Below are positions 1 through 8,464 of a stretch of 64,000 bases of DNA, one piece after another (the stretch's first letter is position 1; each line of letters begins with the position of its first letter). Both the position numbers and the translations under genes were made by a program. Under the pieces are notes generated by a model. The model was not told where the DNA came from, searched no databases, and worked only from the letters and a program-made list of their open reading frames with translations. The DNA is from an uncultured Methanobacteriaceae archaeon (GTDB taxonomy: Archaea; Methanobacteriota; Methanobacteria; Methanobacteriales; Methanobacteriaceae). The stretch lies in the NCBI GenBank assembly GCA_902782945.1, contig CACZOU010000019.1, forward strand, positions 1-64,000, written 5' to 3'.

Positions 1-219
1 AGATATATTAGAATTATTAGAGTCAACCACGGCACCTATAGCTCCATCTGACACGCAATTTGCCTCAGTCCAACTGTCAGGATACTGGAAAGTTATTCCA
101 TTACTCTCATAGGTTTGTCCTGTAGCTGTAAAAGTATCCAATAATCCAGAGGAATACGCTACAAATGCTAATATTACTAATAGAACAATTACTATTATTG
201 TTTTAAATATACCTTTCAT
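1..219 (-). CDS. Membrane-anchored exported protein, N-terminal part (truncated by window edge)
   Basis: The reading frame starts at an ATG at 219, preceded by a good ribosome binding site (GGAGGA), and stays open to the edge of the window, so only about 73 residues are visible. It begins with a Lys and then one hydrophobic segment (about residues 4-20), which is a signal anchor. The outside part contains YESNGITFQYPDSW, a motif that resembles small secreted proteins common in Methanobacteriales. No catalytic motif is visible. Function unknown. It probably lies on the outer face of the membrane. The C-terminus is beyond the window. Confidence 0.6.
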   Translation of the reverse strand, partial: MKGIFKTIIVIVLLVILAFVAYSSGLLDTFTATGQTYESNGITFQYPDSWTEANCVSDGAIGAVVDSNNSNIS

Positions 220-241
220 ATTACTATCCTCCGATTATGAA

Positions 242-898
242 TTAAGTACTATTTGAACTATAAATATCACGGGTACTACCCTTAGAACTACTTTTTGAAT
301 TAGATTGCCTACTTGAACTACTTTTTGAGCTACTGCCTGAACTATATGATGATGAACTATATTTTTTTGTTGTTGCTTTTACAGTGGTAGTGTTATTTGT
401 TGTATTTGCTGACATGTTAGATGCATTCACAACTGATTGATTAGTAGTAAATGCTGAATCTGTTATTGTCACATTAGTTGTGTTATTAGCTGGAACTGTG
501 TTTAATGCTACAACTCCTGCTACAATACCAACAATAAATGCCAGTAGTACAAATAATATTATTACAGTTCGCTTTACCTTCTTATTATTACCCGAATTAT
601 TTGAGGATGGCTCAGGGTTCACATCTAACCGTGAATACCTATCCACAAAATCATCGTATAAAACTTCTTTTCTTTCTTGTTTTTTCTGAATATTTGATGG
701 TTTAAAACCTTTTGATTCTTGAAGTCTTGAAACAGCTTCCTTATTACCTAATTTTCTTTCATACCTTATTCTTAAAGTATCATATTCTTCAAGGGTTATG
801 TATCCATTATCTTTCTGTTCTTCTAATTCTTGTAACTTCTTTTCGATACTGTGCCGAGAGCTTTCTCTTAATATTTTAATCCCCTCCCCCAAAGTCAT
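242..898 (-). CDS. Single-pass membrane protein with SHOCT-like N-terminus and Ser/Thr/Asn-rich tail
   Basis: 218 residues if the ATG at 898 is used. Residues about 15-50 are charged and helical, with the pattern LEEQKDNGYITLEEYDTLRIRYERKL, like the short SHOCT/oligomerisation module often found next to membrane segments. A proline-poor linker follows, then one transmembrane helix (about 110-132). The outside tail is rich in N-x-S/T sites and ends in a Ser/Lys low-complexity stretch. The start overlaps the end of pheA by 23 bp. The purine-rich GGGGGAGGGG lies just downstream of this ATG, so the true start may be a later codon. Function unknown. Confidence 0.6.
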   Translation of the reverse strand: MTLGEGIKILRESSRHSIEKKLQELEEQKDNGYITLEEYDTLRIRYERKLGNKEAVSRLQESKGFKPSNIQKKQERKEVLYDDFVDRYSRLDVNPEPSSNNSGNNKKVKRTVIILFVLLAFIVGIVAGVVALNTVPANNTTNVTITDSAFTTNQSVVNASNMSANTTNNTTTVKATTKKYSSSSYSSGSSSKSSSSRQSNSKSSSKGSTRDIYSSNST

Positions 899-1712
899 AG
901 CTATAAGAACCTAATATTTTAAACATGTTAACTTTTCCTTCTACAATAGCTAATGTATTCTTTATTTTAGGATCTAATCTATGTCCTACAATATCTATAA
1001 AAAACAAGTATTTTCCCATTCCTTGTTTAGAAGGTCTTGACTCTATCTTTGTTAAATTAATATTTTCTTTTGCAAATTCATACAAAATTTCATATAAACT
1101 TCCAGGATTATCATTTTTGAGAGATATAATAATTGATGTTTTATCATTACCTGTTGGTTTGTTTATATCCTCTTTATCTAGTATCACAAATCTAGTGACA
1201 TTATTTGAGTAATCTTGAATATCATGTGCTATTATTTCTAAATTATATTTTTCAGATAAAATCTCATTTCCAATTACTGCTGCTGTTGATAATTCTGTCA
1301 CATATCTTGCAGCATTAGCTGTGCTTGGCATTGCATGTACTGGTTTATTTAACCTGTTAATATAATGCCTGCACTGTGCTATTGCCTGTTGGTGTGAACA
1401 GATAACATTAATATCATCGAGTGTTTTACCCTTTTGTACTAGAAGATTCTGTCTTATGGGTAATTCTAATTCACCTTTTATTTTCAAGTTATGACGAGTT
1501 AATGCATCTAATGTAATAACTACTGATCCCTCAGTGGAGTTTTCAATAGGAACTACTGCCTCATCTATCTGGTTATCTTCCAGTGCTTCAAATATGCTTA
1601 GAATATTTGGGTAAGGTTTATTTATCGTGTTATTATCTGTTATATTTAGTACAGCTTCCTGTGAAAATGTACCTTCTGGACCAAGATATCCTACTTGTTT
1701 TTTTTCATTCAT
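876..1712 (-). CDS. pheA: Prephenate dehydratase
   Basis: Converts prephenate to phenylpyruvate in phenylalanine synthesis (cytosol). 278 residues, the normal length for the stand-alone enzyme. The N-terminus has the family signature GYLGPEGTFSQEA. The catalytic Thr-Arg-Phe triplet is at residues 173-175 (NNVTRF). A C-terminal ACT domain (about 190-275) carries the ESRP motif at 224-227, which is part of the phenylalanine-binding site in this family, so feedback inhibition is expected. No chorismate mutase domain is fused to it. A TATA-like box lies about 36 bp upstream of the start. The membrane protein gene downstream overlaps its stop codon. Confidence 0.95.
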   Translation of the reverse strand: MNEKKQVGYLGPEGTFSQEAVLNITDNNTINKPYPNILSIFEALEDNQIDEAVVPIENSTEGSVVITLDALTRHNLKIKGELELPIRQNLLVQKGKTLDDINVICSHQQAIAQCRHYINRLNKPVHAMPSTANAARYVTELSTAAVIGNEILSEKYNLEIIAHDIQDYSNNVTRFVILDKEDINKPTGNDKTSIIISLKNDNPGSLYEILYEFAKENINLTKIESRPSKQGMGKYLFFIDIVGHRLDPKIKNTLAIVEGKVNMFKILGSYSYDFGGGD

Positions 1713-1747
1713 TAATTATTAATATATGTGTTTAATTTAATTAATTC

Positions 1748-1757
1748 TTTTATATAA
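1748..1757 (-). promoter_or_regulatory. TATA box of pheA
   Basis: Read on the minus strand the sequence is TTATATAAAA, about 36 bp before the pheA ATG. This places the transcript start about 10 nt upstream of the start codon. The rest of the 1713-1885 gap is AT-rich with no gene. Confidence 0.4.
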
Positions 1758-1885
1758 AATTAGAAAAAAGTTCCATTAGATTCACTGGTAATTATTTATT
1801 TTAATTAATACAATCAGAGAATAAGTATAAATATAGGTTAAAATGCTTAAAAAATAGTTTACTGTGTGATTAAAAAAGATTAAAT

Positions 1886-1923
1886 AGAAAGGAGATAATT
1901 ATTTAGTAATTACCTCTTTTTCT
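1886..1923 (-). terminator. Terminator hairpin overlapping the stop codon of the first CBS gene
   Basis: An imperfect inverted repeat (arms GAAAGGAGATAATTA and TAATTACCTCTTTTTC) has the stop codon of the upstream CBS gene in its loop. On the minus strand it is followed by a T-rich run (1871-1885). Confidence 0.5.
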
Positions 1924-2727
1924 ATTAAAGTCATATATGTACCTTAGAATATCTGTTTTTGAAACAATACCATGAACTTTATTGGTTTCATCAGATATTG
2001 GCATTCCACTAAATTCTTTGGATACCATTACATCTGCTACTTCTGCAATTGTTGTATCTTTGGTTGTTGTTTCAATAGTTTGTGACATGACTTCTTGTAC
2101 AAATAAGTTTCTTATTTGTGAATGCTGATATTTTTCTGGTACATGTTTTTTGAAGTCTATGATTTTTTTTGCCATGTCTTTAGCTGTTATGATACCTACA
2201 ATTAATCCTGATTCCACAACAACTAATCTTGCAATATCATTATCAATCATTATCCTTCTTGCATGGACTAATCTATCATCAGGACTTACAGTCATGACTC
2301 TGTTAGTCATGATTTCTTTTACAGGAGTTTCGTTGTATGGTTCTTTATCTAAATTTCTTAAGAAGTCTGTTTTGGTTATCATACCAACTATGTCATCCCC
2401 ATCTAAGATAGGTATTCCACCAATATGATTATCTACCATTTTTTTAAGTACTTTTACTTCAGCATCATCCGGTTTTGCTGTTATTACATCTTGTGTCATG
2501 ATAGTAGATATTCTCATGTGTGAAAGTGGTACTTCTTCATATTTAGATGAAGCTATTTTTGTAGCCATGTCTTTTTCAGTTACTATTCCTACTAATTCAC
2601 CAGTTTTAGGAGATATTGCAGGTAATCGTGAAATTTTATGTTTGCTCATTAGTTTTAAAGCATCTGAGACTGTTTGATCTTTACGTACTGTAACAATGTC
2701 TTTAGCCATTATTTTATCTATGGTCAT
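1903..2727 (-). CDS. CBS-domain protein with four CBS motifs
   Basis: About 274 residues made almost entirely of four CBS motifs (two Bateman pairs), each with the typical pattern of a membrane-free beta strand, then MTxDVITxxPDD, then GIPILD and GIITKTD. CBS pairs bind adenosyl ligands such as AMP, ATP or SAM and act as sensors. No catalytic or DNA-binding domain is attached, so it may regulate a partner. I chose the ATG at 2727 because a GGAG motif lies 8 nt upstream; a GTG at 2736 sits on top of that motif. It is the last of three CBS genes transcribed in the same direction. Confidence 0.85.
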   Translation of the reverse strand: MTIDKIMAKDIVTVRKDQTVSDALKLMSKHKISRLPAISPKTGELVGIVTEKDMATKIASSKYEEVPLSHMRISTIMTQDVITAKPDDAEVKVLKKMVDNHIGGIPILDGDDIVGMITKTDFLRNLDKEPYNETPVKEIMTNRVMTVSPDDRLVHARRIMIDNDIARLVVVESGLIVGIITAKDMAKKIIDFKKHVPEKYQHSQIRNLFVQEVMSQTIETTTKDTTIAEVADVMVSKEFSGMPISDETNKVHGIVSKTDILRYIYDFNRKRGNY

Positions 2728-2803
2728 TACGATCACTCCATGTTTTTTTTAAATATAATAATATTATTCATTTTCCTCTATAAAAATATTTCACTCTTTT
2801 AAG

Positions 2804-2826
2804 GATTAATTTGAGGAAAATTAATC
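2804..2826 (-). terminator. Stem-loop between two CBS genes
   Basis: Perfect 9-bp arms (GATTAATTT and AAATTAATC) around a 5-nt loop, starting 14 bp after the stop codon of the middle CBS gene. There is no long T run, so it could be a terminator, a processing site or an RNA-stability element. Confidence 0.35.
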
Positions 2827-2839
2827 TCTTTTAAGATTT

Positions 2840-3778
2840 CTATTGAACAATAGCCTTTAGTAAATCTCGAATTGTGATAATTCCTATTAGTTTTCCTGTA
2901 TCTTCGTCTACAACAGGTAAACCTCTTATATTTGAATCAAACATTAAATCTGCGATATCACCTAATTTCTCATATTTAGTTGCTGTGAGTACATTAGTTA
3001 CCATTAATTCATCTACAGTAATGTTTACTACATCTTCACCTTCATTAGAGAATAATTTTGCAAATAGTTTGTGTTCACCAATATATTTTAGAATATCTGA
3101 TGCTGTAACAAATCCTAATAATTTTTCTTCTTTAGAGTTTGAGTTTGGATCTTCTCCTACTATAGGTACTCTTCTTAATGAGTTTCTTACCATGATTTTA
3201 GTAATTCCTTCTATTCTAGTACCTGGTGTTGTTGTAATTAGGTCAGTAGCCATTACATCCTGTACTTCTAAGTCTGCAATTATTTTATCTAATTTACTTA
3301 CAACATCGCCTTCTGTTACCATTCCTACTATTTTTTCTTCATTGTCAATTATTGGAAATCCACCAATACCTTCTTCTAACATTAATGCTGCGGCATCGAT
3401 GATTGTGTCCTTGTTTGTCATGGTTTTTACACCAGTTGTCATGATTTCTTTGATTGGTGCATTAATTGCTGATAAGAAGTTTCCTTCGTGTTTTTCTGTA
3501 ATTAAATTGTATTTCTTTCCTCCGCCGAAGAAGTCAAGAATGTCCATTGTTGTTACAATACCTAATAGTTTTCCAGAACCTGGATCTGTGATTGGTATTC
3601 TTCTTATATCTTTTTCACTCATTAGGTTAGCAATTTCTATTATGGTAGCACTTTGTGATGCTGTTACAACATCTTTAGCTGCTATGTCCATTATGTCTCC
3701 ATCTGATTCTGCTTTTTTTGTTTGTAGATTGAATGATTGGTCTGTTGAATTAATCTTTTTGATTATATTGTTTTTCAT
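2840..3778 (-). CDS. CBS-domain protein with four CBS motifs
   Basis: 312 residues with four CBS motifs after a polar N-terminal stretch of about 25 residues. Repeated cores such as AKDVVTASQSATI, IKEIMTTGVKTM, VQDVMATDLITT and VDELMVTNVLTA mark the start of each motif. Related to the neighbouring 274-residue protein, probably by an old duplication, but clearly diverged. No enzyme domain. A purine-rich ribosome binding site (GGAGCAGGAT) precedes the ATG. Likely a soluble nucleotide-sensing regulator. Partner unknown. Confidence 0.85.
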   Translation of the reverse strand: MKNNIIKKINSTDQSFNLQTKKAESDGDIMDIAAKDVVTASQSATIIEIANLMSEKDIRRIPITDPGSGKLLGIVTTMDILDFFGGGKKYNLITEKHEGNFLSAINAPIKEIMTTGVKTMTNKDTIIDAAALMLEEGIGGFPIIDNEEKIVGMVTEGDVVSKLDKIIADLEVQDVMATDLITTTPGTRIEGITKIMVRNSLRRVPIVGEDPNSNSKEEKLLGFVTASDILKYIGEHKLFAKLFSNEGEDVVNITVDELMVTNVLTATKYEKLGDIADLMFDSNIRGLPVVDEDTGKLIGIITIRDLLKAIVQ

Positions 3779-3849
3779 TATTATCCTGCTCCTGTATTTT
3801 TTTAAAATGTTACCTTTTTTAATTAGTAGTTTTTTTCTTATTTTTTTAA

Positions 3850-4425
3850 TTATTCTTCGGATAGTTTATCGTCAATACATTCTTGACATAAATATTGTCC
3901 ATTATTATTCTCTAATTGACCATAAACACCACATTTCTCACAAACTCCCTCTTCTAATCTTTCATCTGACTCTGAAGAATATTCATTGTCTACGAAATTA
4001 TCAATATTTGTTTCTTCTACAAATAATTCAATTAGTTCTGGAGATACTCGTACAATGTCTGTTAAGGTTAATATTCCTTTTAATTGTTGATTATCATCTA
4101 TTACTAGTAAAACTTTACAATTATTCTTAATCATTAAAGATGATGCTTCAATTAAAGAAGTTTCAGGGTTTACTGAGATAAATTTATCCATAACCATGTC
4201 CGCGGTTATATCTTGTGGTGAAATATTTTTAGATACAACTTTTGAAATAATATTATTACTTGTAACTATTCCTTCTACTTTTTGATCTTCTATAACCACG
4301 GAACTAATATTATGCTCTGTCATGATAGCTGCTATATCTGATATATTTGTATCAGTATTTGCAGTTATGACATTATATGTCATAGCATCTTTTATACCAA
4401 GGTTGTCTTTCATATTTAATTCCAT
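3850..4425 (-). CDS. CBS-pair protein with C-terminal zinc-ribbon-like motif
   Basis: About 191 residues. One Bateman pair (two CBS motifs, about residues 5-125), a short acidic linker, then a C-terminal C-x2-C...C-x2-C module (CEKCGVYGQ...CQECIDDKL) that should bind one metal. This zinc knuckle distinguishes it from its two CBS neighbours and suggests binding to nucleic acid or another protein. I prefer the ATG at 4425, 9 nt after a CCGGAG ribosome binding site, over a GTG at 4434 and an ATG at 4431. A TATA-like CTTATATAAG at 4480-4489 lies upstream. Confidence 0.8.
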   Translation of the reverse strand: MELNMKDNLGIKDAMTYNVITANTDTNISDIAAIMTEHNISSVVIEDQKVEGIVTSNNIISKVVSKNISPQDITADMVMDKFISVNPETSLIEASSLMIKNNCKVLLVIDDNQQLKGILTLTDIVRVSPELIELFVEETNIDNFVDNEYSSESDERLEEGVCEKCGVYGQLENNNGQYLCQECIDDKLSEE

Positions 4426-4434
4426 GTTCATCAC

Positions 4435-5035
4435 TCCGGGTTATTAAAAAAATAATAACATAATTAATAATTTAATTTTACTTATATAAGATTCTTTATT
4501 TATTTTTCGAGAATTTTATAAAACCAGACGTATAATTTTATTCGTTTATCAACATTAATGTTTTATTTTGTTTCGGGAATAAGTTAGTTTAGAAATATAT
4601 ACTATGAATTATATATATAAAATCAATGACTAATTTTAAAACAGATTATACTGTTTTATTGACTTTGTAGAAAACATATCTTTTTACAGCATTCATGAAT
4701 ATTAATAAAAATAAAGTACTCTTTAAACTGTTTTAAATTGTAAAAATAAAGATAGGACATAGGTTAAAAATAATAATACAAGGAATATTGTTTATTTCGA
4801 GATTAGGATGTATACATATATACTTAATTAAAATTTTAACTGAGAATCATAACTTTATTATAATAATAAATATCGATTAATACGCTTATTTGTAATGAAA
4901 ACCCTATATAACAGTTTACAGATTTATCTGAATGTACTGGAAATAATATTTTTACAAAATCGTTTAATTTATATATTATTAAGTAACTAATTACTTAGAC
5001 ATAATAGAACAAGAAAATTATATTGATTATTGTAG
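4435..5035. other. Long AT-rich intergenic region between divergent genes
   Basis: About 600 bp with no convincing coding frame. It holds the promoter of the CBS operon at the left end (minus-strand TATA at 4480-4489) and the promoter and operator of the MATE gene at the right end. I see no tRNA-like or structured GC-rich segment in the middle. Confidence 0.5.
4968..4997 (+). promoter_or_regulatory. TATA box plus palindromic operator candidate of the MATE gene
   Basis: TTTATATAT (4968-4976) is followed directly by TAAGTAACTAATTACTTA (4980-4997), an inverted repeat with 7-bp arms and a 4-bp spacer. The repeat lies between the TATA box and the expected start of transcription (about 5000), where a repressor would block initiation. 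MarR/TetR-type regulators commonly control multidrug exporters in this way, but no regulator gene is adjacent. Confidence 0.45.
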
Positions 5036-5137
5036 AGGAGGTTTGATAAAGTTACTGGAGAAACTAATAATAAAAATAATAAAACTACCAAGGGAGTAGA
5101 AACTATTCTTGGAGATCCTAAACAGGGTTTAAGAAAA

Positions 5138-6439
5138 ATGTCCGTGCCTTTAATTATATCCATGCTACTTATTAGTATATATAACCTTGCAGATGCTGCA
5201 TGGGTGGCAGGATTAGGTGCAGATGCACTTGCAGGTGTAGGATATGTTACACCTATATTTCTTGTACTTGTAGGAGTAGGTAATGGTCTTGGTGCTGGAG
5301 CTACCTCTGCATTATCAAAGTACATAGGAGAAAAACATAAATCTAAAGCAGACAATGGTGCAGTACATTCTATTCTAATTACCATAATTATATCTATTAT
5401 AGTTTCAGTAGTACTTCTCATACTTTTAGATCCTATTCTAATTGCAATGGGATCTGGTAATACTATTCAATATGCAAGAGATTATGGTATTATTATGTTC
5501 ACTGGTGCTATTCTATTCATATTACCTAACGTTATGTATGGAATACTACGAGCTGAAGGTGATGTTAAGAGGACAATGTATGCTATGACTATCTCAGGAG
5601 TACTGAACATCATTCTTGACCCAATATTCATATATGGATTAAATTTAGGTGTTGCAGGAGCAGCTTATGCTACATTACTTTCAGTAAGCATCGTGATACT
5701 TGTATTAGCATACTGGTTCTACGTTAAAAAAGATACTTATCTAAAACCTGTTTGGAGTAATTTCAAGTATAATAGCGAAATATCCAAAGATATTTTAAAA
5801 GTAGGTCTTCCTGCAAGTTTAGAGATGTTACTAAGTGCAATATTTGCTGGTTTATTCTCAGCATTACTTACAATAGTTGCAAATACGGATGCAGTAGCAG
5901 TTTATTCTACTGGTTGGAGAATAGTATCAATAGGTATTATGCCTGTTATTGGTATATCCACAGCATCAGTATCTATAATAGGTGCTAATCTTGGTGCTAA
6001 TCGTTACGAAAACATACGTGTTACTCACAGATATAGTGTAAAACTATCAATTATTGCTGCTATAATTACAGGAATTTTTGTTTACGTATTTTCACCACAA
6101 ATCGTAATGTTATTCTCATATTCAAGCAACAGCGCATATCTTGCACCTAAAATGATTCAATTTCTAAGATTAATGGTATTTTTCTATATATTTATGGCTA
6201 TAGGTGCACCATCAACATTCTTATTCCAAGGTGTTGGTAAGGGTGTAACTTCAATGTTCCAGACACTTCTTAGAGAATTGGTCTTCACAATAATATTTGC
6301 ATACATATTTGCTATTCCATTTGGATGGGGTGAATATGGTGCATGGTGGGGTATTATTATTGGTGAACTTGTTGCATGTATCGTAACATTTACCTGGGCA
6401 AATGACTATGTTAAACGTCTGATACGTTCCAAAGAATAA
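5138..6439 (+). CDS. MATE family multidrug/sodium efflux transporter
   Basis: 433 residues from the first ATG, with about 12 hydrophobic segments. MATE proteins export cationic drugs or metabolites using a Na+ or H+ gradient. The family signature around the first helix is visible (NLADAAWVAGLGADALAGVGY) and is repeated in the second half, as expected for the two-lobed fold. Codons upstream of this ATG in the same frame (from about 5048) still encode a MATE-like N-terminus (VETILGDPKQGLRK), and a strong ribosome binding site GAGGAGG lies at 5035-5041. No ATG, GTG or TTG occurs in that frame between the stop at 5033 and 5138, so the true start is unclear. Confidence 0.88.
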   Translation: MSVPLIISMLLISIYNLADAAWVAGLGADALAGVGYVTPIFLVLVGVGNGLGAGATSALSKYIGEKHKSKADNGAVHSILITIIISIIVSVVLLILLDPILIAMGSGNTIQYARDYGIIMFTGAILFILPNVMYGILRAEGDVKRTMYAMTISGVLNIILDPIFIYGLNLGVAGAAYATLLSVSIVILVLAYWFYVKKDTYLKPVWSNFKYNSEISKDILKVGLPASLEMLLSAIFAGLFSALLTIVANTDAVAVYSTGWRIVSIGIMPVIGISTASVSIIGANLGANRYENIRVTHRYSVKLSIIAAIITGIFVYVFSPQIVMLFSYSSNSAYLAPKMIQFLRLMVFFYIFMAIGAPSTFLFQGVGKGVTSMFQTLLRELVFTIIFAYIFAIPFGWGEYGAWWGIIIGELVACIVTFTWANDYVKRLIRSKE

Positions 6440-6453
6440 AACAATTCCCACAC

Positions 6454-6473
6454 CCTTTTTTTACCTTTTTTTT
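6454..6473 (+). terminator. Oligo-T terminator after the MATE gene
   Basis: Two T runs (7 and 8 residues) separated by ACC, beginning 17 bp after the stop codon. This is the oligo-T type of terminator usual in archaea. Confidence 0.5.
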
Positions 6474-6574
6474 ATAAAATTAGAAATTATTTATCCAATA
6501 TTAAATAGTTCAGAAATAGTTTTTTGATAAAAAAAAATAATTTAAAGAAAAAAATAGGGGAGATTAATCCTTTT

Positions 6575-7276
6575 TTATTCAACATCAAGATATTTATGTA
6601 TTTGAGGTATTACTGATACTGGAAAACTTTTTCCAATAATTTCAGATATATTAAACAGTACTTCTTTTTTATCCCATAATTCCATAGGACTAACTGGTTG
6701 AATAATTATTTCAACATTACTACTTGCCACTTTTTCTAAATCAGATCTTATTTTCTTTATAATCTTTAGAGGTGTGGTTGGTGATACAACTATTTTAATA
6801 TAATAGTTCTGATGAACTTTTTCCATTAATTGTATTGACTTTAGTTCATTATCATATACCTGATTCCACTCATCATTTGTATTAAAATGTTCTGGTAGTT
6901 TTATATCCATGGATACAATATCAATAACATCCAATACTTTTTCTAATTCATCAGGTAATGTAGCATTTGTTTCTAACATTGCCTTGTATGGATATTTTTC
7001 TAAGAAATCATGTATGTAATCTGCACTGAGTAATGGTTCACCACCAGTAATTTCAAGGGAATCAAAATCAGGTGTCATCAAATCCATTATTATGTCATTT
7101 AATTGTTCATAAGAATATTCTTTACCTATTTCTCCATCTTTACTATTTTGCGTATCACAGTATTTGCAGTTAATGTTACATCTTGAAAATCTTATGAATA
7201 TCTGACGTTTTCCTATGAGTACTCCCTCACCCTGGATACTTGAGAATATTTCTATTATTTTAGGAGTGATTTGTAC
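6575..7276 (-). CDS. queE: 7-carboxy-7-deazaguanine synthase (radical SAM), no normal start codon
   Basis: Makes 7-carboxy-7-deazaguanine from 6-carboxytetrahydropterin on the way to preQ0 and archaeosine. The full frame gives about 233 residues. It has the QueE opening IIEIFSSIQGEG, the radical-SAM cysteines in CNINCKYC (the C-x3-C-x2-C form) and the SAM-binding LEITGGEPLL. The frame is closed by the queD stop at 7283 and contains no ATG/GTG/TTG until 7087, which lies after the cysteines. A strong AGGAGG sits just before an ATG at 7278, but that ATG is one base out of frame. Either initiation is non-canonical or a one-base lesion has inactivated the gene. Third gene of a DUF366-queD-queE operon. 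Confidence 0.8.
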   Translation of the reverse strand, partial: VQITPKIIEIFSSIQGEGVLIGKRQIFIRFSRCNINCKYCDTQNSKDGEIGKEYSYEQLNDIIMDLMTPDFDSLEITGGEPLLSADYIHDFLEKYPYKAMLETNATLPDELEKVLDVIDIVSMDIKLPEHFNTNDEWNQVYDNELKSIQLMEKVHQNYYIKIVVSPTTPLKIIKKIRSDLEKVASSNVEIIIQPVSPMELWDKKEVLFNISEIIGKSFPVSVIPQIHKYLDVE

Positions 7277-7282
7277 ATCCTC

Positions 7283-7774
7283 CTATTCATTTAATTGTTT
7301 ATGATAAGATGCACCTTGTCCAATACCCTCATTTACTTGTACTTCAATATATTCTAAAGTACTAGTGTCCTCAAGTTCATTGACAATTGCATCAGTTATG
7401 TATATTGATAGTGATTCTGCAGTTGTTGATATTATTGGTAATAATACAACATCAGATTTAGGTATTTTATATTCAAGTTCACCAAGTGTTGTGAATTCAA
7501 CTGTTTTATCATCTTGATAGGTTATCTCCAAATCAGGACTATCTACAGGTATTAATAATCTATGATCTAATGATTTACAGATTTTTCTTGTGATATTTTT
7601 CAATACCTTGAAATCAATTACAAAACCAAATTTTCCAGATCTTTTTCCTTCTACTTCAACATCCACAATATAACTATGACCATGTATTTTACCACATGAT
7701 TCATGACCTATAACCATGTGTGCTGCTGAAAATCTTAAATTTGAATGAATTCCATCTAAATTTACTTTCATCAT
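7283..7774 (-). CDS. queD: 6-carboxytetrahydropterin synthase family protein
   Basis: 163 residues. This family converts dihydroneopterin triphosphate to 6-carboxytetrahydropterin, the substrate of QueE. The zinc site is visible: a His in FSAAHMV, and CGKIHGHSY, which supplies the catalytic Cys and two further metal-binding His. The Glu near the C-terminus in VQVNEGIG matches the pterin-binding region. The start is one of two adjacent ATGs after a GGAG site. It lies 9 bp after the DUF366 gene and its stop overlaps the ribosome binding site of queE, so the three genes are co-transcribed. In archaea the product feeds archaeosine in tRNA. Confidence 0.9.
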   Translation of the reverse strand: MMKVNLDGIHSNLRFSAAHMVIGHESCGKIHGHSYIVDVEVEGKRSGKFGFVIDFKVLKNITRKICKSLDHRLLIPVDSPDLEITYQDDKTVEFTTLGELEYKIPKSDVVLLPIISTTAESLSIYITDAIVNELEDTSTLEYIEVQVNEGIGQGASYHKQLNE

Positions 7775-7783
7775 TATTAACTC

Positions 7784-8350
7784 CTAGAATACCCTTGTTT
7801 TTGTTATATCTTTATCTATTGTTTCTATATGTTCCATATATGTATTTGCAATAGAATCCTGTAATTCATGTATTTGTTCCATACTCATATTATTATCTTC
7901 TAATGCTGATGTTTCAACATCATCCGGTGTTCCTTCAGTTGTAATATTTAATGCAAAATGCATTTTCATTGTACTAATTGAAGCTGTTGCTATTGATACT
8001 GATAATTTCTTATTATCTATGAATATGTCATCACCATCTTGAGTTGTTCGTATTCCGTAATCTAATAGTTTATCTCGTGTTATCATCACTAACATTCTCT
8101 GTCTATGATATGCTAGCTTTAAATTTCCTGGTTGTTCATCAAAGTGTTCTACTATAAAGTTTAACATGAGATTTCCTTTTATATCTACTCCAACATCTTC
8201 ATAATCTATTAAATTATCGCCTAATATGTTCATAGGACCTACCCATGACACTATAGTAGAATCTTTTACTCCAAATTCCTGAAATGCCCATGATGGATTA
8301 ATTTGACTTCCATCATATTCATTTCCATCTTTCCATTTTAAGTACTGCAT
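7784..8350 (-). CDS. DUF366 family protein, first gene of the preQ0 operon
   Basis: 188 residues; I recognise the archaeal DUF366 family from the opening DGSQINPSWAF and the later SWVGPMNI segment. Biochemical function unknown. Its position directly upstream of queD and queE, with 9 bp spacing and shared strand, suggests a role in deazaguanine synthesis or tRNA modification; that is inference from context only. A ribosome binding site (AAAGGATGA) precedes the ATG. No membrane segments or signal peptide. Confidence 0.75.
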   Translation of the reverse strand: MQYLKWKDGNEYDGSQINPSWAFQEFGVKDSTIVSWVGPMNILGDNLIDYEDVGVDIKGNLMLNFIVEHFDEQPGNLKLAYHRQRMLVMITRDKLLDYGIRTTQDGDDIFIDNKKLSVSIATASISTMKMHFALNITTEGTPDDVETSALEDNNMSMEQIHELQDSIANTYMEHIETIDKDITKTRVF

Positions 8351-8464
8351 TTTATCATCCTTTAATATTATTTATTGTTTTTAAAATTTATAGATTTGTT
8401 TTCGAAAATTAAATAGGAATTCGATTATAGAATTATTAATATTAACTATTTAAGGAGTATTATT

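Noticed and set aside
2874-4130. 418-codon open frame on the plus strand
   Set aside because: It lies antisense to two CBS genes, has low-complexity Ile/Ser/Leu-rich composition and no ribosome binding site. It is a shadow of the real genes on the other strand.
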